IMG/VR virus record: IMGVR_UViG_3300035211_000046
Location: 1-37,670 of that record
Reading direction: 5' to 3' (one strand)
Source of the DNA: a virus
DNA length: 37,670 bases
The notes beneath the pieces were generated by a model. The model worked only from the letters and a program-made list of their open reading frames with translations, did not search any database and was not told where the DNA came from. Shown piece after piece: positions 6,777-13,098 of this stretch; the stretch's first letter is position 1, and every line of letters starts with the position of its first letter. The position numbers and the translations under genes are program-made.

Positions 6777-7712
6777 ATGGAAAAAAAAGTAAATATGAGG
6801 TCAACAAAGGACGAAATTTTTACAAGATTGAAAGAAGTAACTGCAAATTTAAATGAATTAAAAAAGGAAAACTTAGAGCTAACTAAGAAAAAAATGGCAG
6901 TTAGCAAAGTTGATACAACGATTAATACTCAATTAAACGGCCTAGATAGTGCTATTGGTACAATTAATTATATAAAGTCTGTGTATGATGATCTATCAAA
7001 AGTTAATGATGCCATAGAATTTAAAAAAGAACAGTTAAAAGAATTGACTGACATTGAATATAATGTCAATACTCTTGAGGCTTTAATACAGGCAAACAAG
7101 GAAGCTAAGATAAAATATGAAAAAGAAATCAAGGATTTAAATTTATCTTATGAAGAAAAAGAAAAGGAACTAGAAAAATCAAATACTAGGAAAATGGAAG
7201 AAATTACATATAATGTAATGATAGCAAGAAAGAAATTAAACAATCAGCTTGACGAAGATGCAGAGTCCAGAAGAAAAGTTATACAAGAAGAAGAAAAGGA
7301 ACTAACTAAAAAAGTCGAAGAGTTCAGAGAAAAAGAATCCAAATTTAATGACCTGGAAGAAAAAATCAAAGAGCTAGAAGAAGGAAGAACACAGGCAATT
7401 AATGAAGCTGTTAAGACTGAACTTGGAAAGCAAAAAGCAATTTTAACTAAAGACTTCAATCATGAAATGGCTTTAAAAGATGTTAAATATGAAGCTGAGA
7501 AAGAAAATTTGGATACAAAATTATTAATGATAGATCGAAGGTTAAACGATGAAATTATTAAAAATCAAGAATTAGCTAATAAGTTGTCAGAAGCTTATAG
7601 TAAAATTGAAGCAATAGCCAGTAAGACCGTTGAATCAAGCAGTGATAAAGCATTAAGCTTAAATTTGCAAGAAATTTTAAAGAATCTAAAAAAGGAGAAT
7701 AATTCCAAATGA
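6777..7712 (+). CDS. Coiled-coil protein
   Basis: 311 aa from ATG at 6777, preceded by AAAGGAG; a TTG at 6750 in the same frame lacks such a site. Almost the whole length is predicted coiled coil from heptad-like Leu/Ile spacing and dense Lys/Glu (for example ELKKENLELTKK early and EEKEKELEKS in the middle). There is no membrane segment or enzyme motif. Proteins like this can be filament or scaffold elements or inhibitors that dimerise. The capsid scaffold is encoded elsewhere (21358), so it is not that. Its stop overlaps the start of the lipoprotein gene (ATGA). Confidence 0.8.
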   Translation: MEKKVNMRSTKDEIFTRLKEVTANLNELKKENLELTKKKMAVSKVDTTINTQLNGLDSAIGTINYIKSVYDDLSKVNDAIEFKKEQLKELTDIEYNVNTLEALIQANKEAKIKYEKEIKDLNLSYEEKEKELEKSNTRKMEEITYNVMIARKKLNNQLDEDAESRRKVIQEEEKELTKKVEEFREKESKFNDLEEKIKELEEGRTQAINEAVKTELGKQKAILTKDFNHEMALKDVKYEAEKENLDTKLLMIDRRLNDEIIKNQELANKLSEAYSKIEAIASKTVESSSDKALSLNLQEILKNLKKENNSK

Positions 7713-8095
7713 AGAAGGTAGTAATATTTTTTATAGTTTTATTTATTTTATCCATTATAGCATGTTCCGGGGCTTCTACCCCGGCAGAACATGCCCCGGA
7801 ACCAACGATTAACAAGGAAACTAAGACAACGCCAAATAATAATAATTATGAATTTGGCCCCGGAAAATATTCAGTTAAAAAGAATGGCGATATTTTCCCC
7901 GGTATTTATGATATAAAATGCGTGTCAGGTAGTGGAAATGTAATTTCAGAAGATAATGGTTGGGACGATCTTGTTAATTTAGTAATGGCACAAAAAAAAG
8001 ATGATTTTTATATTAATGAATATAAAAATGCAAGGCTAAACGAAGGGGCAATCCTTGAAGTTGATGGCCTAACAATAAAATTAATTGGGAAGTGA
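7709..8095 (+). CDS. Putative lipoprotein 1
   Basis: 128 aa. A lysine start, a hydrophobic core (VVIFFIVLFILSIIA) and a lipobox ending in Cys19 indicate a signal-peptidase-II lipoprotein anchored outside the membrane. After a Pro/Thr-rich spacer comes a compact beta domain with the pattern GPGKYSVKKNGDIFPGIYDI. This resembles small domains of Gram-positive surface proteins that read G-x-Y-x-V-G-x-D-I-x-x-G-x-Y. A phage-made lipoprotein is often a superinfection-exclusion or surface-masking factor; that role is inferred. ATGA overlap with the upstream gene. The GC-rich CCGGGG/CCCCGG blocks at 7765-7801 are unusual for this genome. Confidence 0.75.
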   Translation: MKKVVIFFIVLFILSIIACSGASTPAEHAPEPTINKETKTTPNNNNYEFGPGKYSVKKNGDIFPGIYDIKCVSGSGNVISEDNGWDDLVNLVMAQKKDDFYINEYKNARLNEGAILEVDGLTIKLIGK

Positions 8096-8099
8096 TGAA

Positions 8100-8363
8100 T
8101 TGATTAAAAAAGAATTAATTGAAAAATTAAATTTAACTTATATAGTAAAATGTCCCGGCAGTGATGAAAGATTTGCAGATAAAAACGATATTATAATATT
8201 TTTATATGATAATTTAGAATTTGAATTTAAATATGTGATAAAAAATTCTATATTTAGCTTAAATTCAGGAAAAATGGGCGAATATAACAACACAGAACAT
8301 TTTTATAAGATGTATAATAAATTTGTTCAATTAGTAAAAGAATTAAATTATTTAGGGAGATAA
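8100..8363 (+). CDS. Hypothetical protein
   Basis: 87 aa if it begins at the TTG at 8100, behind GGGAAG (8087-8092); an in-frame TTG at 8085 would add five residues. Lys- and aromatic-rich with a FEFKYVIKNS strand and a C-terminal helix (FYKMYNKFVQLVKEL). No recognised domain. It begins within five bases of the lipoprotein stop and ends six bases before the next start, so it belongs to the same operon. Confidence 0.6.
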   Translation: MIKKELIEKLNLTYIVKCPGSDERFADKNDIIIFLYDNLEFEFKYVIKNSIFSLNSGKMGEYNNTEHFYKMYNKFVQLVKELNYLGR

Positions 8364-8368
8364 AAAAC

Positions 8369-8749
8369 ATGGAAAAATTTGAAAAGCAACAAAGAAAATT
8401 GGCATTTGAAATAATTGCCAAGCTGATAGATCAAGCATTAGAATACGAAAAGGGACAAAATGGGTTAAATTTTATGTCTACAAAAGAATTTTTTGGTAGT
8501 TTAACCCTAGAAATGATAAACATGAAAAATGATGCTAAAAGAATAGAAAAAACATTTAAGTCTCTGTCTGAAAAGACAGCAGACGAAAAGGACTTAAAAA
8601 TTATGACTCAAATATTAATGAGTGATATTTTCCAGCTTGTTGAAACTGCTGGAAAAATGGGAGCAATTCTAAAGAAATGTAACTCAGAGTTAGACGATGC
8701 GATAATCAGTAGTATTTCAAAATTGGATGCTGAAGACGAAGAAAATTAA
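8369..8749 (+). CDS. Helical hypothetical protein
   Basis: 126 aa, ATG at 8369 preceded by AGGGAGA. The composition is almost entirely helical: KQQRKLAFEIIAKLIDQAL, then MKNDAKRIEKTFKSL, and a final SELDDAIISSISKL. No Cys pairs, membrane segment or enzyme motif. It is the last gene before a 99-base gap that holds a strong stem-loop (8755-8824). Function unknown. Confidence 0.7.
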   Translation: MEKFEKQQRKLAFEIIAKLIDQALEYEKGQNGLNFMSTKEFFGSLTLEMINMKNDAKRIEKTFKSLSEKTADEKDLKIMTQILMSDIFQLVETAGKMGAILKKCNSELDDAIISSISKLDAEDEEN

Positions 8750-8754
8750 TTTTA

Positions 8755-8824
8755 CCCCTCCCCTACCCTCTTTATTCTGTCTATTTTAACAAAATAAGAC
8801 CTATTTGATAGGGTGGGGGAGAGG
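8755..8824. promoter_or_regulatory. GC-rich long stem-loop between operon segments
   Basis: A pyrimidine tract (CCCCTCCCCTACCCT, 8755-8769) pairs with a purine tract (AGGGTGGGGGAGAGG, 8810-8824): 15 bp with one mismatch and one G-U. The 40-base loop contains a smaller TATTTT/AAAATA hairpin. No T-run follows, so it is not a standard terminator. The GGAGG of the next gene (8836-8840) lies just outside. It may be an RNA processing, stability or translation-control element. Confidence 0.55.
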
Positions 8825-8848
8825 CTTAAATTTAAGGAGGAAGCTAAG

Positions 8849-9100
8849 ATGAGTAGAGGAAATAAGAAAAGAAAGGCAAAAGGAATACCGTTAAAATATA
8901 AAAGTCCTAATGTAAATTATTCTGCAGTTGATTTTGCTATAGAAGTAGATGGAAATTATTACGATCATGGAAGAAAGATTTATAAATCAGAAGTTGAAAA
9001 ATATAAATCTTTATTTCTTAGCTTCGTTGCAGATCGAAAAGAAAGAAATGAAGAATTTAGACATATTGAGGCCGTAAGACATGCAAATAATTTAATGTAA
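8849..9100 (+). CDS. Small basic hypothetical protein
   Basis: 83 aa from ATG at 8849, with a near-perfect AAGGAGG at 8834-8840 and the recurrent AAGCTAAG spacer; the frame is open to an earlier Met-type codon at 8813 inside the stem-loop, which I reject. The first 20 residues are highly basic (RGNKKRKAKGIPLKYK), suggesting nucleic-acid contact or a disordered tail. The rest is mixed (DFAIEVDGNYYDHGRKIYKSE). No family is recognised. It lies directly after the GC-rich stem-loop. Confidence 0.7.
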   Translation: MSRGNKKRKAKGIPLKYKSPNVNYSAVDFAIEVDGNYYDHGRKIYKSEVEKYKSLFLSFVADRKERNEEFRHIEAVRHANNLM

Positions 9101-9118
9101 ATAAGGAGGAAACTAAGA

Positions 9119-9283
9119 ATGGATTATAATGTAGTGGGAATATCTTTTGATAATGAATGTTATTATGCCGATCTTGAAGTAGATGAAAAAATATATAAAC
9201 TTCCAATAACTCAAGATCAGGCAGACATATTAAAAATTAATACCTTAATAGGTATTCAAATATTTAGATTAAATATGGGGTGA
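9119..9283 (+). CDS. Mini-protein of unknown function
   Basis: 54 aa. ATG at 9119 with AAGGAGG at 9103-9109 and the variant spacer AAACTAAGA. The sequence is acidic and beta-like (MDYNVVGISFDNECYYADLE), then a short helix and a hydrophobic end (LIGIQIFRLNMG). No known motif. It is supported by the strong ribosome site, the unbroken operon spacing (5 bases to the next start) and the absence of any competing gene. Confidence 0.65.
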   Translation: MDYNVVGISFDNECYYADLEVDEKIYKLPITQDQADILKINTLIGIQIFRLNMG

Positions 9284-9287
9284 CTAA

Positions 9288-9551
9288 ATGAACGACTTAA
9301 TAACACACATAATTTTAGTAGGTATAATGTTAATTTCTCTAATAATAACATTATTAATTATAAATTCTTATAGAAAAAACTCTATAAAAATCTATAATAA
9401 AATAACCAAATCAGATCAAATTAGTAAAGATCAATTATCAACAGTTGAGGAAATGGGAAAAAAACTTCAAGAAAAATTTTACTCACTTGATAAGCAAGTC
9501 GATGAATTAATAAAAAAAATAGAAGAAGTTAAGGAGAATATTAAAAAATGA
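9288..9551 (+). CDS. Small membrane protein with coiled coil
   Basis: 87 aa, ATG at 9288 behind GGGGTGA. One N-terminal transmembrane helix (about residues 7-27, IILVGIMLISLIITLLIIN), then a charged coiled-coil tail (LDKQVDELIKKIEEVKENIKK). This is a single-pass protein probably anchored with the tail in the cytoplasm. Such layouts occur in spanin-like, holin-accessory and exclusion proteins, but nothing here decides between them. The stop overlaps the next start (ATGA). Confidence 0.7.
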   Translation: MNDLITHIILVGIMLISLIITLLIINSYRKNSIKIYNKITKSDQISKDQLSTVEEMGKKLQEKFYSLDKQVDELIKKIEEVKENIKK

Positions 9552-9748
9552 AATGTACTAAATGCGGAAATGATGTAAAGGAAGCTAAGATTATAAAAAA
9601 GGAAGATGTTTGCTTTAGATGTGCTTGTGATATTTTGGAAACTGAAAATATCAAAATGAAAAAGGCATTTAATGAAATTTATAGGGGTTTGTCTACCCTA
9701 CAACTAAAGGGATTTAAAATAATGTTAGGTGATGATGAAAATGACTAA
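9548..9748 (+). CDS. Small zinc-ribbon-like protein
   Basis: 66 aa. C-x2-C at residues 3-6 (CTKC) and C-x2-C-x-C near residues 23-28 (CFRCAC) give a four-Cys metal site typical of tiny zinc ribbons. A helical C-terminus follows. Such proteins in phages often bind nucleic acid or host transcription proteins, but no target can be named from sequence. ATGA-coupled to the membrane protein upstream; the recurrent GGAAGCTAAGA element lies in its codons 12-15. Confidence 0.7.
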   Translation: MKCTKCGNDVKEAKIIKKEDVCFRCACDILETENIKMKKAFNEIYRGLSTLQLKGFKIMLGDDEND

Positions 9749-9989
9749 TTTATATGACTATACAGTTGAAAGTCAGGATTTAATTAGAAATCATGATATT
9801 AAAAGAATTGAAATAAAAATTAAGGATATGCAAAATGAATATGACATAATTTTAGAAGAACTTTACGAACAAAATAATATAGTTCAACGGCAAGAACAAT
9901 TAATTATGTTAACTAGTATAAACTTTCAAATAGTCAGATATACAAGAATTTTAGAAATAACTAAAAGGATGATGAGGAGTAATGGCTAA
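9741..9989 (+). CDS. Helical hypothetical protein
   Basis: 82 aa from ATG at 9741; in-frame GTG 9729 and ATGs at 9732 and 9735 are alternatives, all near the GGTGATG site. The protein is helical with strong heptad character (IKIKDMQNEYDIILEEL, then RQEQLIMLTSINFQIV) and a basic end (RMMRSNG). No recognised family. It overlaps the zinc-ribbon gene by 8 bases and the following gene by 8 bases, so it is translationally coupled on both sides. Confidence 0.65.
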   Translation: MTNLYDYTVESQDLIRNHDIKRIEIKIKDMQNEYDIILEELYEQNNIVQRQEQLIMLTSINFQIVRYTRILEITKRMMRSNG

Positions 9990-10155
9990 ATTTGAAAAAA
10001 TTCTATCTATGGATAGAATCGGATATAATCATTATAAAAATTTATCTGAAGAAGATCAAAAGAAATTTGAAGCGGAATATAAAAAAACGTTCCGCTTCAA
10101 GTTCAATGAATTAAATTATTTAATGAGAAAATATATTAATAAATGGGGTGACTAA
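9982..10155 (+). CDS. Mini-protein of unknown function
   Basis: 57 aa. ATG at 9982 behind GAGGAG (9974-9979). Helical and charged: EKILSMDRIGYNHYKNLSEE, then FRFKFNELNYLMRKY. Overlaps the preceding gene by 8 bases; the next gene begins on the base after its stop. The strong ribosome site and coupling support it as a real gene, though no homology is evident. Confidence 0.6.
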   Translation: MAKFEKILSMDRIGYNHYKNLSEEDQKKFEAEYKKTFRFKFNELNYLMRKYINKWGD

Positions 10156-10362
10156 ATGAACTTAATATCAGTAAGAAAAAATGTTTTACATACACAATAT
10201 AAAAACTGTTTATTATGTTTACATATAAAATATACCGTATTTTATATAATAAGCCCTTGGAAGTATAAAAATTTTAAAATATGTTTATTTACAGATGATA
10301 TAAAATATGGATTTTACAGTAATAAGCATATTGATTTTGAAATTAGAAAGGAATTAAAATAA
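10156..10362 (+). CDS. Hypothetical protein
   Basis: 68 aa, ATG at 10156 directly after the previous stop and behind GGGGTGA, a ribosome site identical over about 19 bases to the one before 9288. Rich in aromatic residues and Lys, with three Cys (CLLC and a later C) and a beta-like pattern (YTVFYIISPWKYKNFKICLF). No domain is recognised. Coupled to the next gene (TAATG). Confidence 0.6.
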   Translation: MNLISVRKNVLHTQYKNCLLCLHIKYTVFYIISPWKYKNFKICLFTDDIKYGFYSNKHIDFEIRKELK

Positions 10363-10751
10363 TGAATGAATGGAAGAGACAAGAAAGAAATTATAATAGA
10401 TTTGTAACTATTATAGAAATTATAACTATTGTGTTTTTCATAATAGGACTAATATTCATAACAAATGGATTTGGTTTATTTGATAGATACATTTGGAAGA
10501 CTGGAAACGCTAAGATCGATCATGATGTATATAAAAATTCATCAAGCTATATTGATGGAAAAGTATCAATGTTAAGTCAGCAAAAAAGAGATTTTGAAAA
10601 GGCCGAAAGCATAGATAATAAGATCATAATTATTAATTATATTAAGGAAGAATTAGACAATTTCGATCTTGATGATATAGAAAATGAAAATTTAAAGAAA
10701 TTTGCTGAAGATATTTTTAATGGAAAATACGATAATTTGGAGGACAATTAA
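10362..10751 (+). CDS. Phage inner-membrane protein (paired with lipoprotein 2)
   Basis: 129 aa. Basic N-terminus, one transmembrane helix (about residues 15-35) ending in NGFGLFDRY, then a helical extracytoplasmic or cytoplasmic domain. The pattern V-Y-x-N-S-x-S-Y-x-x-G...L...R-x-x-F-x-x-A (residues about 56-82) resembles, from memory, a widespread phage membrane protein with an F-E-N-T-x-S-Y-x-x-G signature that often sits next to a lipoprotein gene. The neighbour here is indeed a lipoprotein, starting on the base after this stop. The function of that pair is not established; exclusion of other phages or membrane remodelling is a guess. Confidence 0.7.
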   Translation: MNEWKRQERNYNRFVTIIEIITIVFFIIGLIFITNGFGLFDRYIWKTGNAKIDHDVYKNSSSYIDGKVSMLSQQKRDFEKAESIDNKIIIINYIKEELDNFDLDDIENENLKKFAEDIFNGKYDNLEDN

Positions 10752-11330
10752 ATGAAAAGATTAATATTATTATTTATAATAGGTTTGATATTTTTATCTG
10801 GCTGTAGTACAACAGATGTTAATGCCGATACAAAGCAAACCCAAAAACAGGAAGAATTAGAAAAAGAAATGAGAGCCAAAATAGGAGACCCAGAAATTAC
10901 GGAGTTTTGGGAAGCTCAGAACTATAATAAAATTATGGAGAAAAGAGATAATCCCAAATTAATTTGTTATTGGTATACTAAAAATGAATATACTGGAAAA
11001 TATATTTATGAGGGTCAATGTTCAGGATTCGGAGTGCCTTATTCAACACAAATTAGTAATCCTGAAAAAATAGTTCAAGGTGACAAAGAATTAGGCTATG
11101 ATTTATCAGGATATGTAAATTATCCTATGAGTAAACCACAGGCAGAACCAAATGGCTTATATATGCCAACAAGTTCATCGGCTACATGGGTTTTAGTATA
11201 TGACCCAAAAACAAAGGAATCAAAAGTCGAATATGTAGAGCATTTAATAAGTGTTACCGAAATAAAAAAACGTCCTGAATTATGCGAAAAAGATTCCTTG
11301 CCAGATAATTACTTGCAATTAAAACCATGA
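10752..11330 (+). CDS. Putative lipoprotein 2 (phage lipoprotein family)
   Basis: 192 aa. Signal LILLFIIGLIFLSGC with the lipid-modified Cys at 18. The mature part contains CYWYTKNEYTGKYIYEGQC, then GFGVPYSTQISNPEKI and PQAEPNGLYMPTSSSATWV. From memory these match a phage lipoprotein family with G-x-G-x-P-Y-x-T-Q-x-x-N-P and L-P-Q-A-D-P-N-G-L-x-M-P motifs, usually encoded beside a small membrane protein as here. Role not established. The preserved motifs argue for conserved function at the cell surface or membrane. Its stop overlaps a possible ATG at 11327, but the likely next start is at 11396. Confidence 0.75.
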   Translation: MKRLILLFIIGLIFLSGCSTTDVNADTKQTQKQEELEKEMRAKIGDPEITEFWEAQNYNKIMEKRDNPKLICYWYTKNEYTGKYIYEGQCSGFGVPYSTQISNPEKIVQGDKELGYDLSGYVNYPMSKPQAEPNGLYMPTSSSATWVLVYDPKTKESKVEYVEHLISVTEIKKRPELCEKDSLPDNYLQLKP

Positions 11331-11395
11331 TAAAAGCAAAATTAATTTATGATCTTGGGTATTATGCCCCATATGTTGAGAGGAGATATAGAAAA

Positions 11396-11653
11396 ATGGA
11401 TAACTGGAAGGTTAAACTATTAACCGATACAATGCAAAGCATGACAAATATTAGCCCGGATGAAGATAAAATATTAAAAATTGAAGATTTGAGGATGGAT
11501 TTTAAAAATCTATCTTCAAAAATAATTAATTTGGGAAATCATCCCGGAAATACTACACTATCAATAAGGCATTTAGAAGATGCTTTATATAGGGCATTGA
11601 AATCAATATTAATGGAGGTTCCAACTGTTGAACAGTCAAAGAAAGAAATTTAA
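11396..11653 (+). CDS. Acb2-like small helical protein (candidate anti-CBASS sponge)
   Basis: 85 aa from ATG at 11396, behind GAGAGGAG (11379-11386); an in-frame ATG at 11327 would add 23 residues but has no ribosome site. The central 50 residues follow the pattern of the Acb2/T4 Vs.4 family as I remember it: ISPDEDKILKIEDLR, then a helix to a Pro-containing turn (NHPGNTTLS), then a second helix with the LExA...A...I layout (IRHLEDALYRALKSIL). Family members form small hexamers that bind cyclic di- and trinucleotides and so silence CBASS signalling; some also bind Thoeris signals. Length fits (about 80-100 aa). Similarity is by eye, so the assignment is a candidate. Sits in a block of tiny early genes, where such proteins are usual. 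Confidence 0.55.
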   Translation: MDNWKVKLLTDTMQSMTNISPDEDKILKIEDLRMDFKNLSSKIINLGNHPGNTTLSIRHLEDALYRALKSILMEVPTVEQSKKEI

Positions 11654-12074
11654 AATAATTCCGGGGATGAAACCCCGGAAGTTAGATTTATCTTGCTTAG
11701 ATAAAAAAGTTAATACCTTTGAAATTACGGATAAAAATAATAATATTATCTTTGATTCTTGTGAAAAATATCAAGACAGCGATTATGTTTTAAAAGATGG
11801 GGATACAATGACATTTTATTTTGTTGGTATGCAAGAATCAATGTATACTAAACAAAATCCTAAAAAGCCTATTACTTGTAATATTACAGGTACGCCACCA
11901 TTTGAAGTTATAGAGTATTTATATAAAAATAAAAATATGGACATTAATTCAATATTTACTTTATATCTTAGAATGTGCGAGGATTGTATTAATGAGTTAG
12001 AAGCATATATCAAAGGACAAGAATTTGAAAGAAAATCATTTACTGAGTGTAGTTTTTGCAAAGAAAGGGAATAA
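11628..12074 (+). CDS. Hypothetical protein with paired CxxC motifs
   Basis: 148 aa from TTG at 11628 with GGAGG at 11614-11618. An in-frame ATG at 11667 (residue 14) lies exactly in the loop of an 8-bp GC-rich mRNA hairpin (11659-11680) and could be a second start. N-terminal part basic, then a beta region (YVLKDGDTMTFYFVG). The C-terminal part carries C-x2-C (MCEDC) and C-x2-C (ECSFC), about 25 residues apart, a likely zinc site. No family recognised. Overlaps the Acb2-like gene by 26 bases. Confidence 0.7.
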   Translation: MNSQRKKFKIIPGMKPRKLDLSCLDKKVNTFEITDKNNNIIFDSCEKYQDSDYVLKDGDTMTFYFVGMQESMYTKQNPKKPITCNITGTPPFEVIEYLYKNKNMDINSIFTLYLRMCEDCINELEAYIKGQEFERKSFTECSFCKERE

Positions 12075-12078
12075 ATAA

Positions 12079-12336
12079 ATGAATAATACAAATTTATTAT
12101 ATCAAATCATTTTTACATTAGACTTCGGAATTCAACAACAAATATTTGTTGATATAGAAGAGGCGGCAGAGTTATTGGATTTGGCTAAAAAAAATCAATT
12201 AATAACATTTAAACACATTCAATTTCATTCTAGACGGATTTTATCGACACAGCTATTTAAAAAGTCTTTAATAAACAATAAATATGAACCGTTTACGTTT
12301 TACCATTTTGAAGAAGAAAGGAGGGACAAAAATTGA
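12079..12336 (+). CDS. Hypothetical protein
   Basis: 85 aa, ATG at 12079, weak upstream GGGAATA. Beta-strand-like start (YQIIFTLDFGIQQQIFVDI), an acidic helix (EEAAELLDLAKKNQLI), then a basic, aromatic end. Unrecognised. It is the last gene of the accessory block; its end overlaps the holin start and provides the holin's AAAGGAGGG ribosome site, which suggests that it shares the lysis transcript. Confidence 0.65.
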   Translation: MNNTNLLYQIIFTLDFGIQQQIFVDIEEAAELLDLAKKNQLITFKHIQFHSRRILSTQLFKKSLINNKYEPFTFYHFEEERRDKN

Positions 12337-12518
12337 GTAGATTAAAAAGTAAAGTTGTCTGGGCCAGTATAGCAAGTATTATATTACTGTTCGTTAACCA
12401 AACAGGTTTAGTAAATGATTTACAATTAGATAGTATAAAAAATTTAATTGATGTAGTATTAAGCTGTTTTGTAGTGTTCGGGATTTTAAACAATCCTAAA
12501 ACACCAGATAAATTTTAA
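12333..12518 (+). CDS. Holin, phi-LC3 type
   Basis: 61 aa, TTG start at 12333 with AAAGGAGGG at 12318-12326. Layout of the phi-LC3 holin family: basic N-terminus LKSKVVW, first transmembrane helix (SIASIILLFVNQTGLV), short loop, second hydrophobic segment (LIDVVLSCFVVFGIL) and the conserved-type ending N-x-P-K-T-P-D-K (family: D-P-T-T-x-G-x-x-D-S). Holins accumulate in the membrane and open holes that time endolysin release. It is followed after two other small genes by the endolysin, completing a lysis cassette. Confidence 0.85.
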   Translation: MSRLKSKVVWASIASIILLFVNQTGLVNDLQLDSIKNLIDVVLSCFVVFGILNNPKTPDKF

Positions 12519-12533
12519 GGAGGAAGCTAAGAG

Positions 12534-12887
12534 ATGAATTTTATAAAAATTGGTGGTATTCTATATAATATTAATATGGTAAAAGACTTAGCAAGAGATC
12601 ATAACGCACTAGGCCGCTGTTGTGGGAACAGCGGAAATATAGACCTTGATTATGATCTTAAAGATAAAATAAAAGATAAAGTATTCATACATGAAGTTAT
12701 AGAAGCTTTAAATTTTGAGTATGAATTAAACCTTGAACATAATAAAATTTCTATTTTAGCAATGTCATTACATCAAGTTTTAACTGATAACACAACTATT
12801 TTTCATAATATAGTAGAAAGGGGCCGGATTAATGAAGAATTATATCGGGAGCAAAATCATAAAAGCAAAACCGATGACATACGGTGA
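12534..12887 (+). CDS. HExxE putative metallopeptidase-like phage protein
   Basis: 117 aa, ATG at 12534 behind AAGGAGG (12517-12523) with the recurrent AAGCTAAGA spacer. N-terminal strand IGGILYNI, a CCGNSGNIDLDY segment, then the signature FIHEVIEALNFEYELNLEH and a helix ending LHQVLTDN. This resembles, from memory, a family of small phage proteins reading H-E-I-x-E-A-L-x-x-E. The HExxE/ELNLEH arrangement is consistent with a zinc site, but only the first His-Glu pair of a classical HExxH motif is present. Its function in phages is unknown. It sits between holin and endolysin and overlaps the next gene by 56 bases. Confidence 0.7.
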   Translation: MNFIKIGGILYNINMVKDLARDHNALGRCCGNSGNIDLDYDLKDKIKDKVFIHEVIEALNFEYELNLEHNKISILAMSLHQVLTDNTTIFHNIVERGRINEELYREQNHKSKTDDIR

Positions 12888-13083
12888 ATACAAAAAATTA
12901 AAATATGGTGAAAAAGCAAATTTTGAAAGTAGCCTTAAGGATGAAGCGGAAGGATATATGGTATTATATCCTAATCCGGGAAGACCAAATCATATGAGTT
13001 GGAGCCCGAAAGATGTCTTTGAAATGGCATATAGGGAAATTTTAGATCATGAAATTGATTTAATCAATGATGATATTATTTAG
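12832..13083 (+). CDS. Conserved small phage protein (SWSPKxxFExAY type)
   Basis: 83 aa. Pattern KIIKAKPMTYGEYKKLK near the start, then DEAEGYMVLYPNPGRPNH, then MSWSPKDVFEMAYRE. From memory this matches a common phage protein of unknown function with the K-A-x-P-M-T...D-E-G-Y-x-V-x-Y...W-S-P-K-x-x-F-E-x-A-Y signature. Length is usual for that group. The ATG at 12832 lies inside the upstream gene with AAGGGG at 12817-12823. Located just ahead of the endolysin. Confidence 0.75.
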   Translation: MKNYIGSKIIKAKPMTYGEYKKLKYGEKANFESSLKDEAEGYMVLYPNPGRPNHMSWSPKDVFEMAYREILDHEIDLINDDII

Positions 13084-13098
13084 AAAGGTAGTGATAAT

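Noticed and set aside
8813-8848. Upstream start for the gene at 8849
   Set aside because: It lies inside the 3' arm of the GC-rich stem and has no ribosome site; 8849 has AAGGAGG.
11327-11395. N-terminal extension of the Acb2-like protein from ATG 11327
   Set aside because: That ATG has no ribosome site, while ATG 11396 has a strong one at the right distance.
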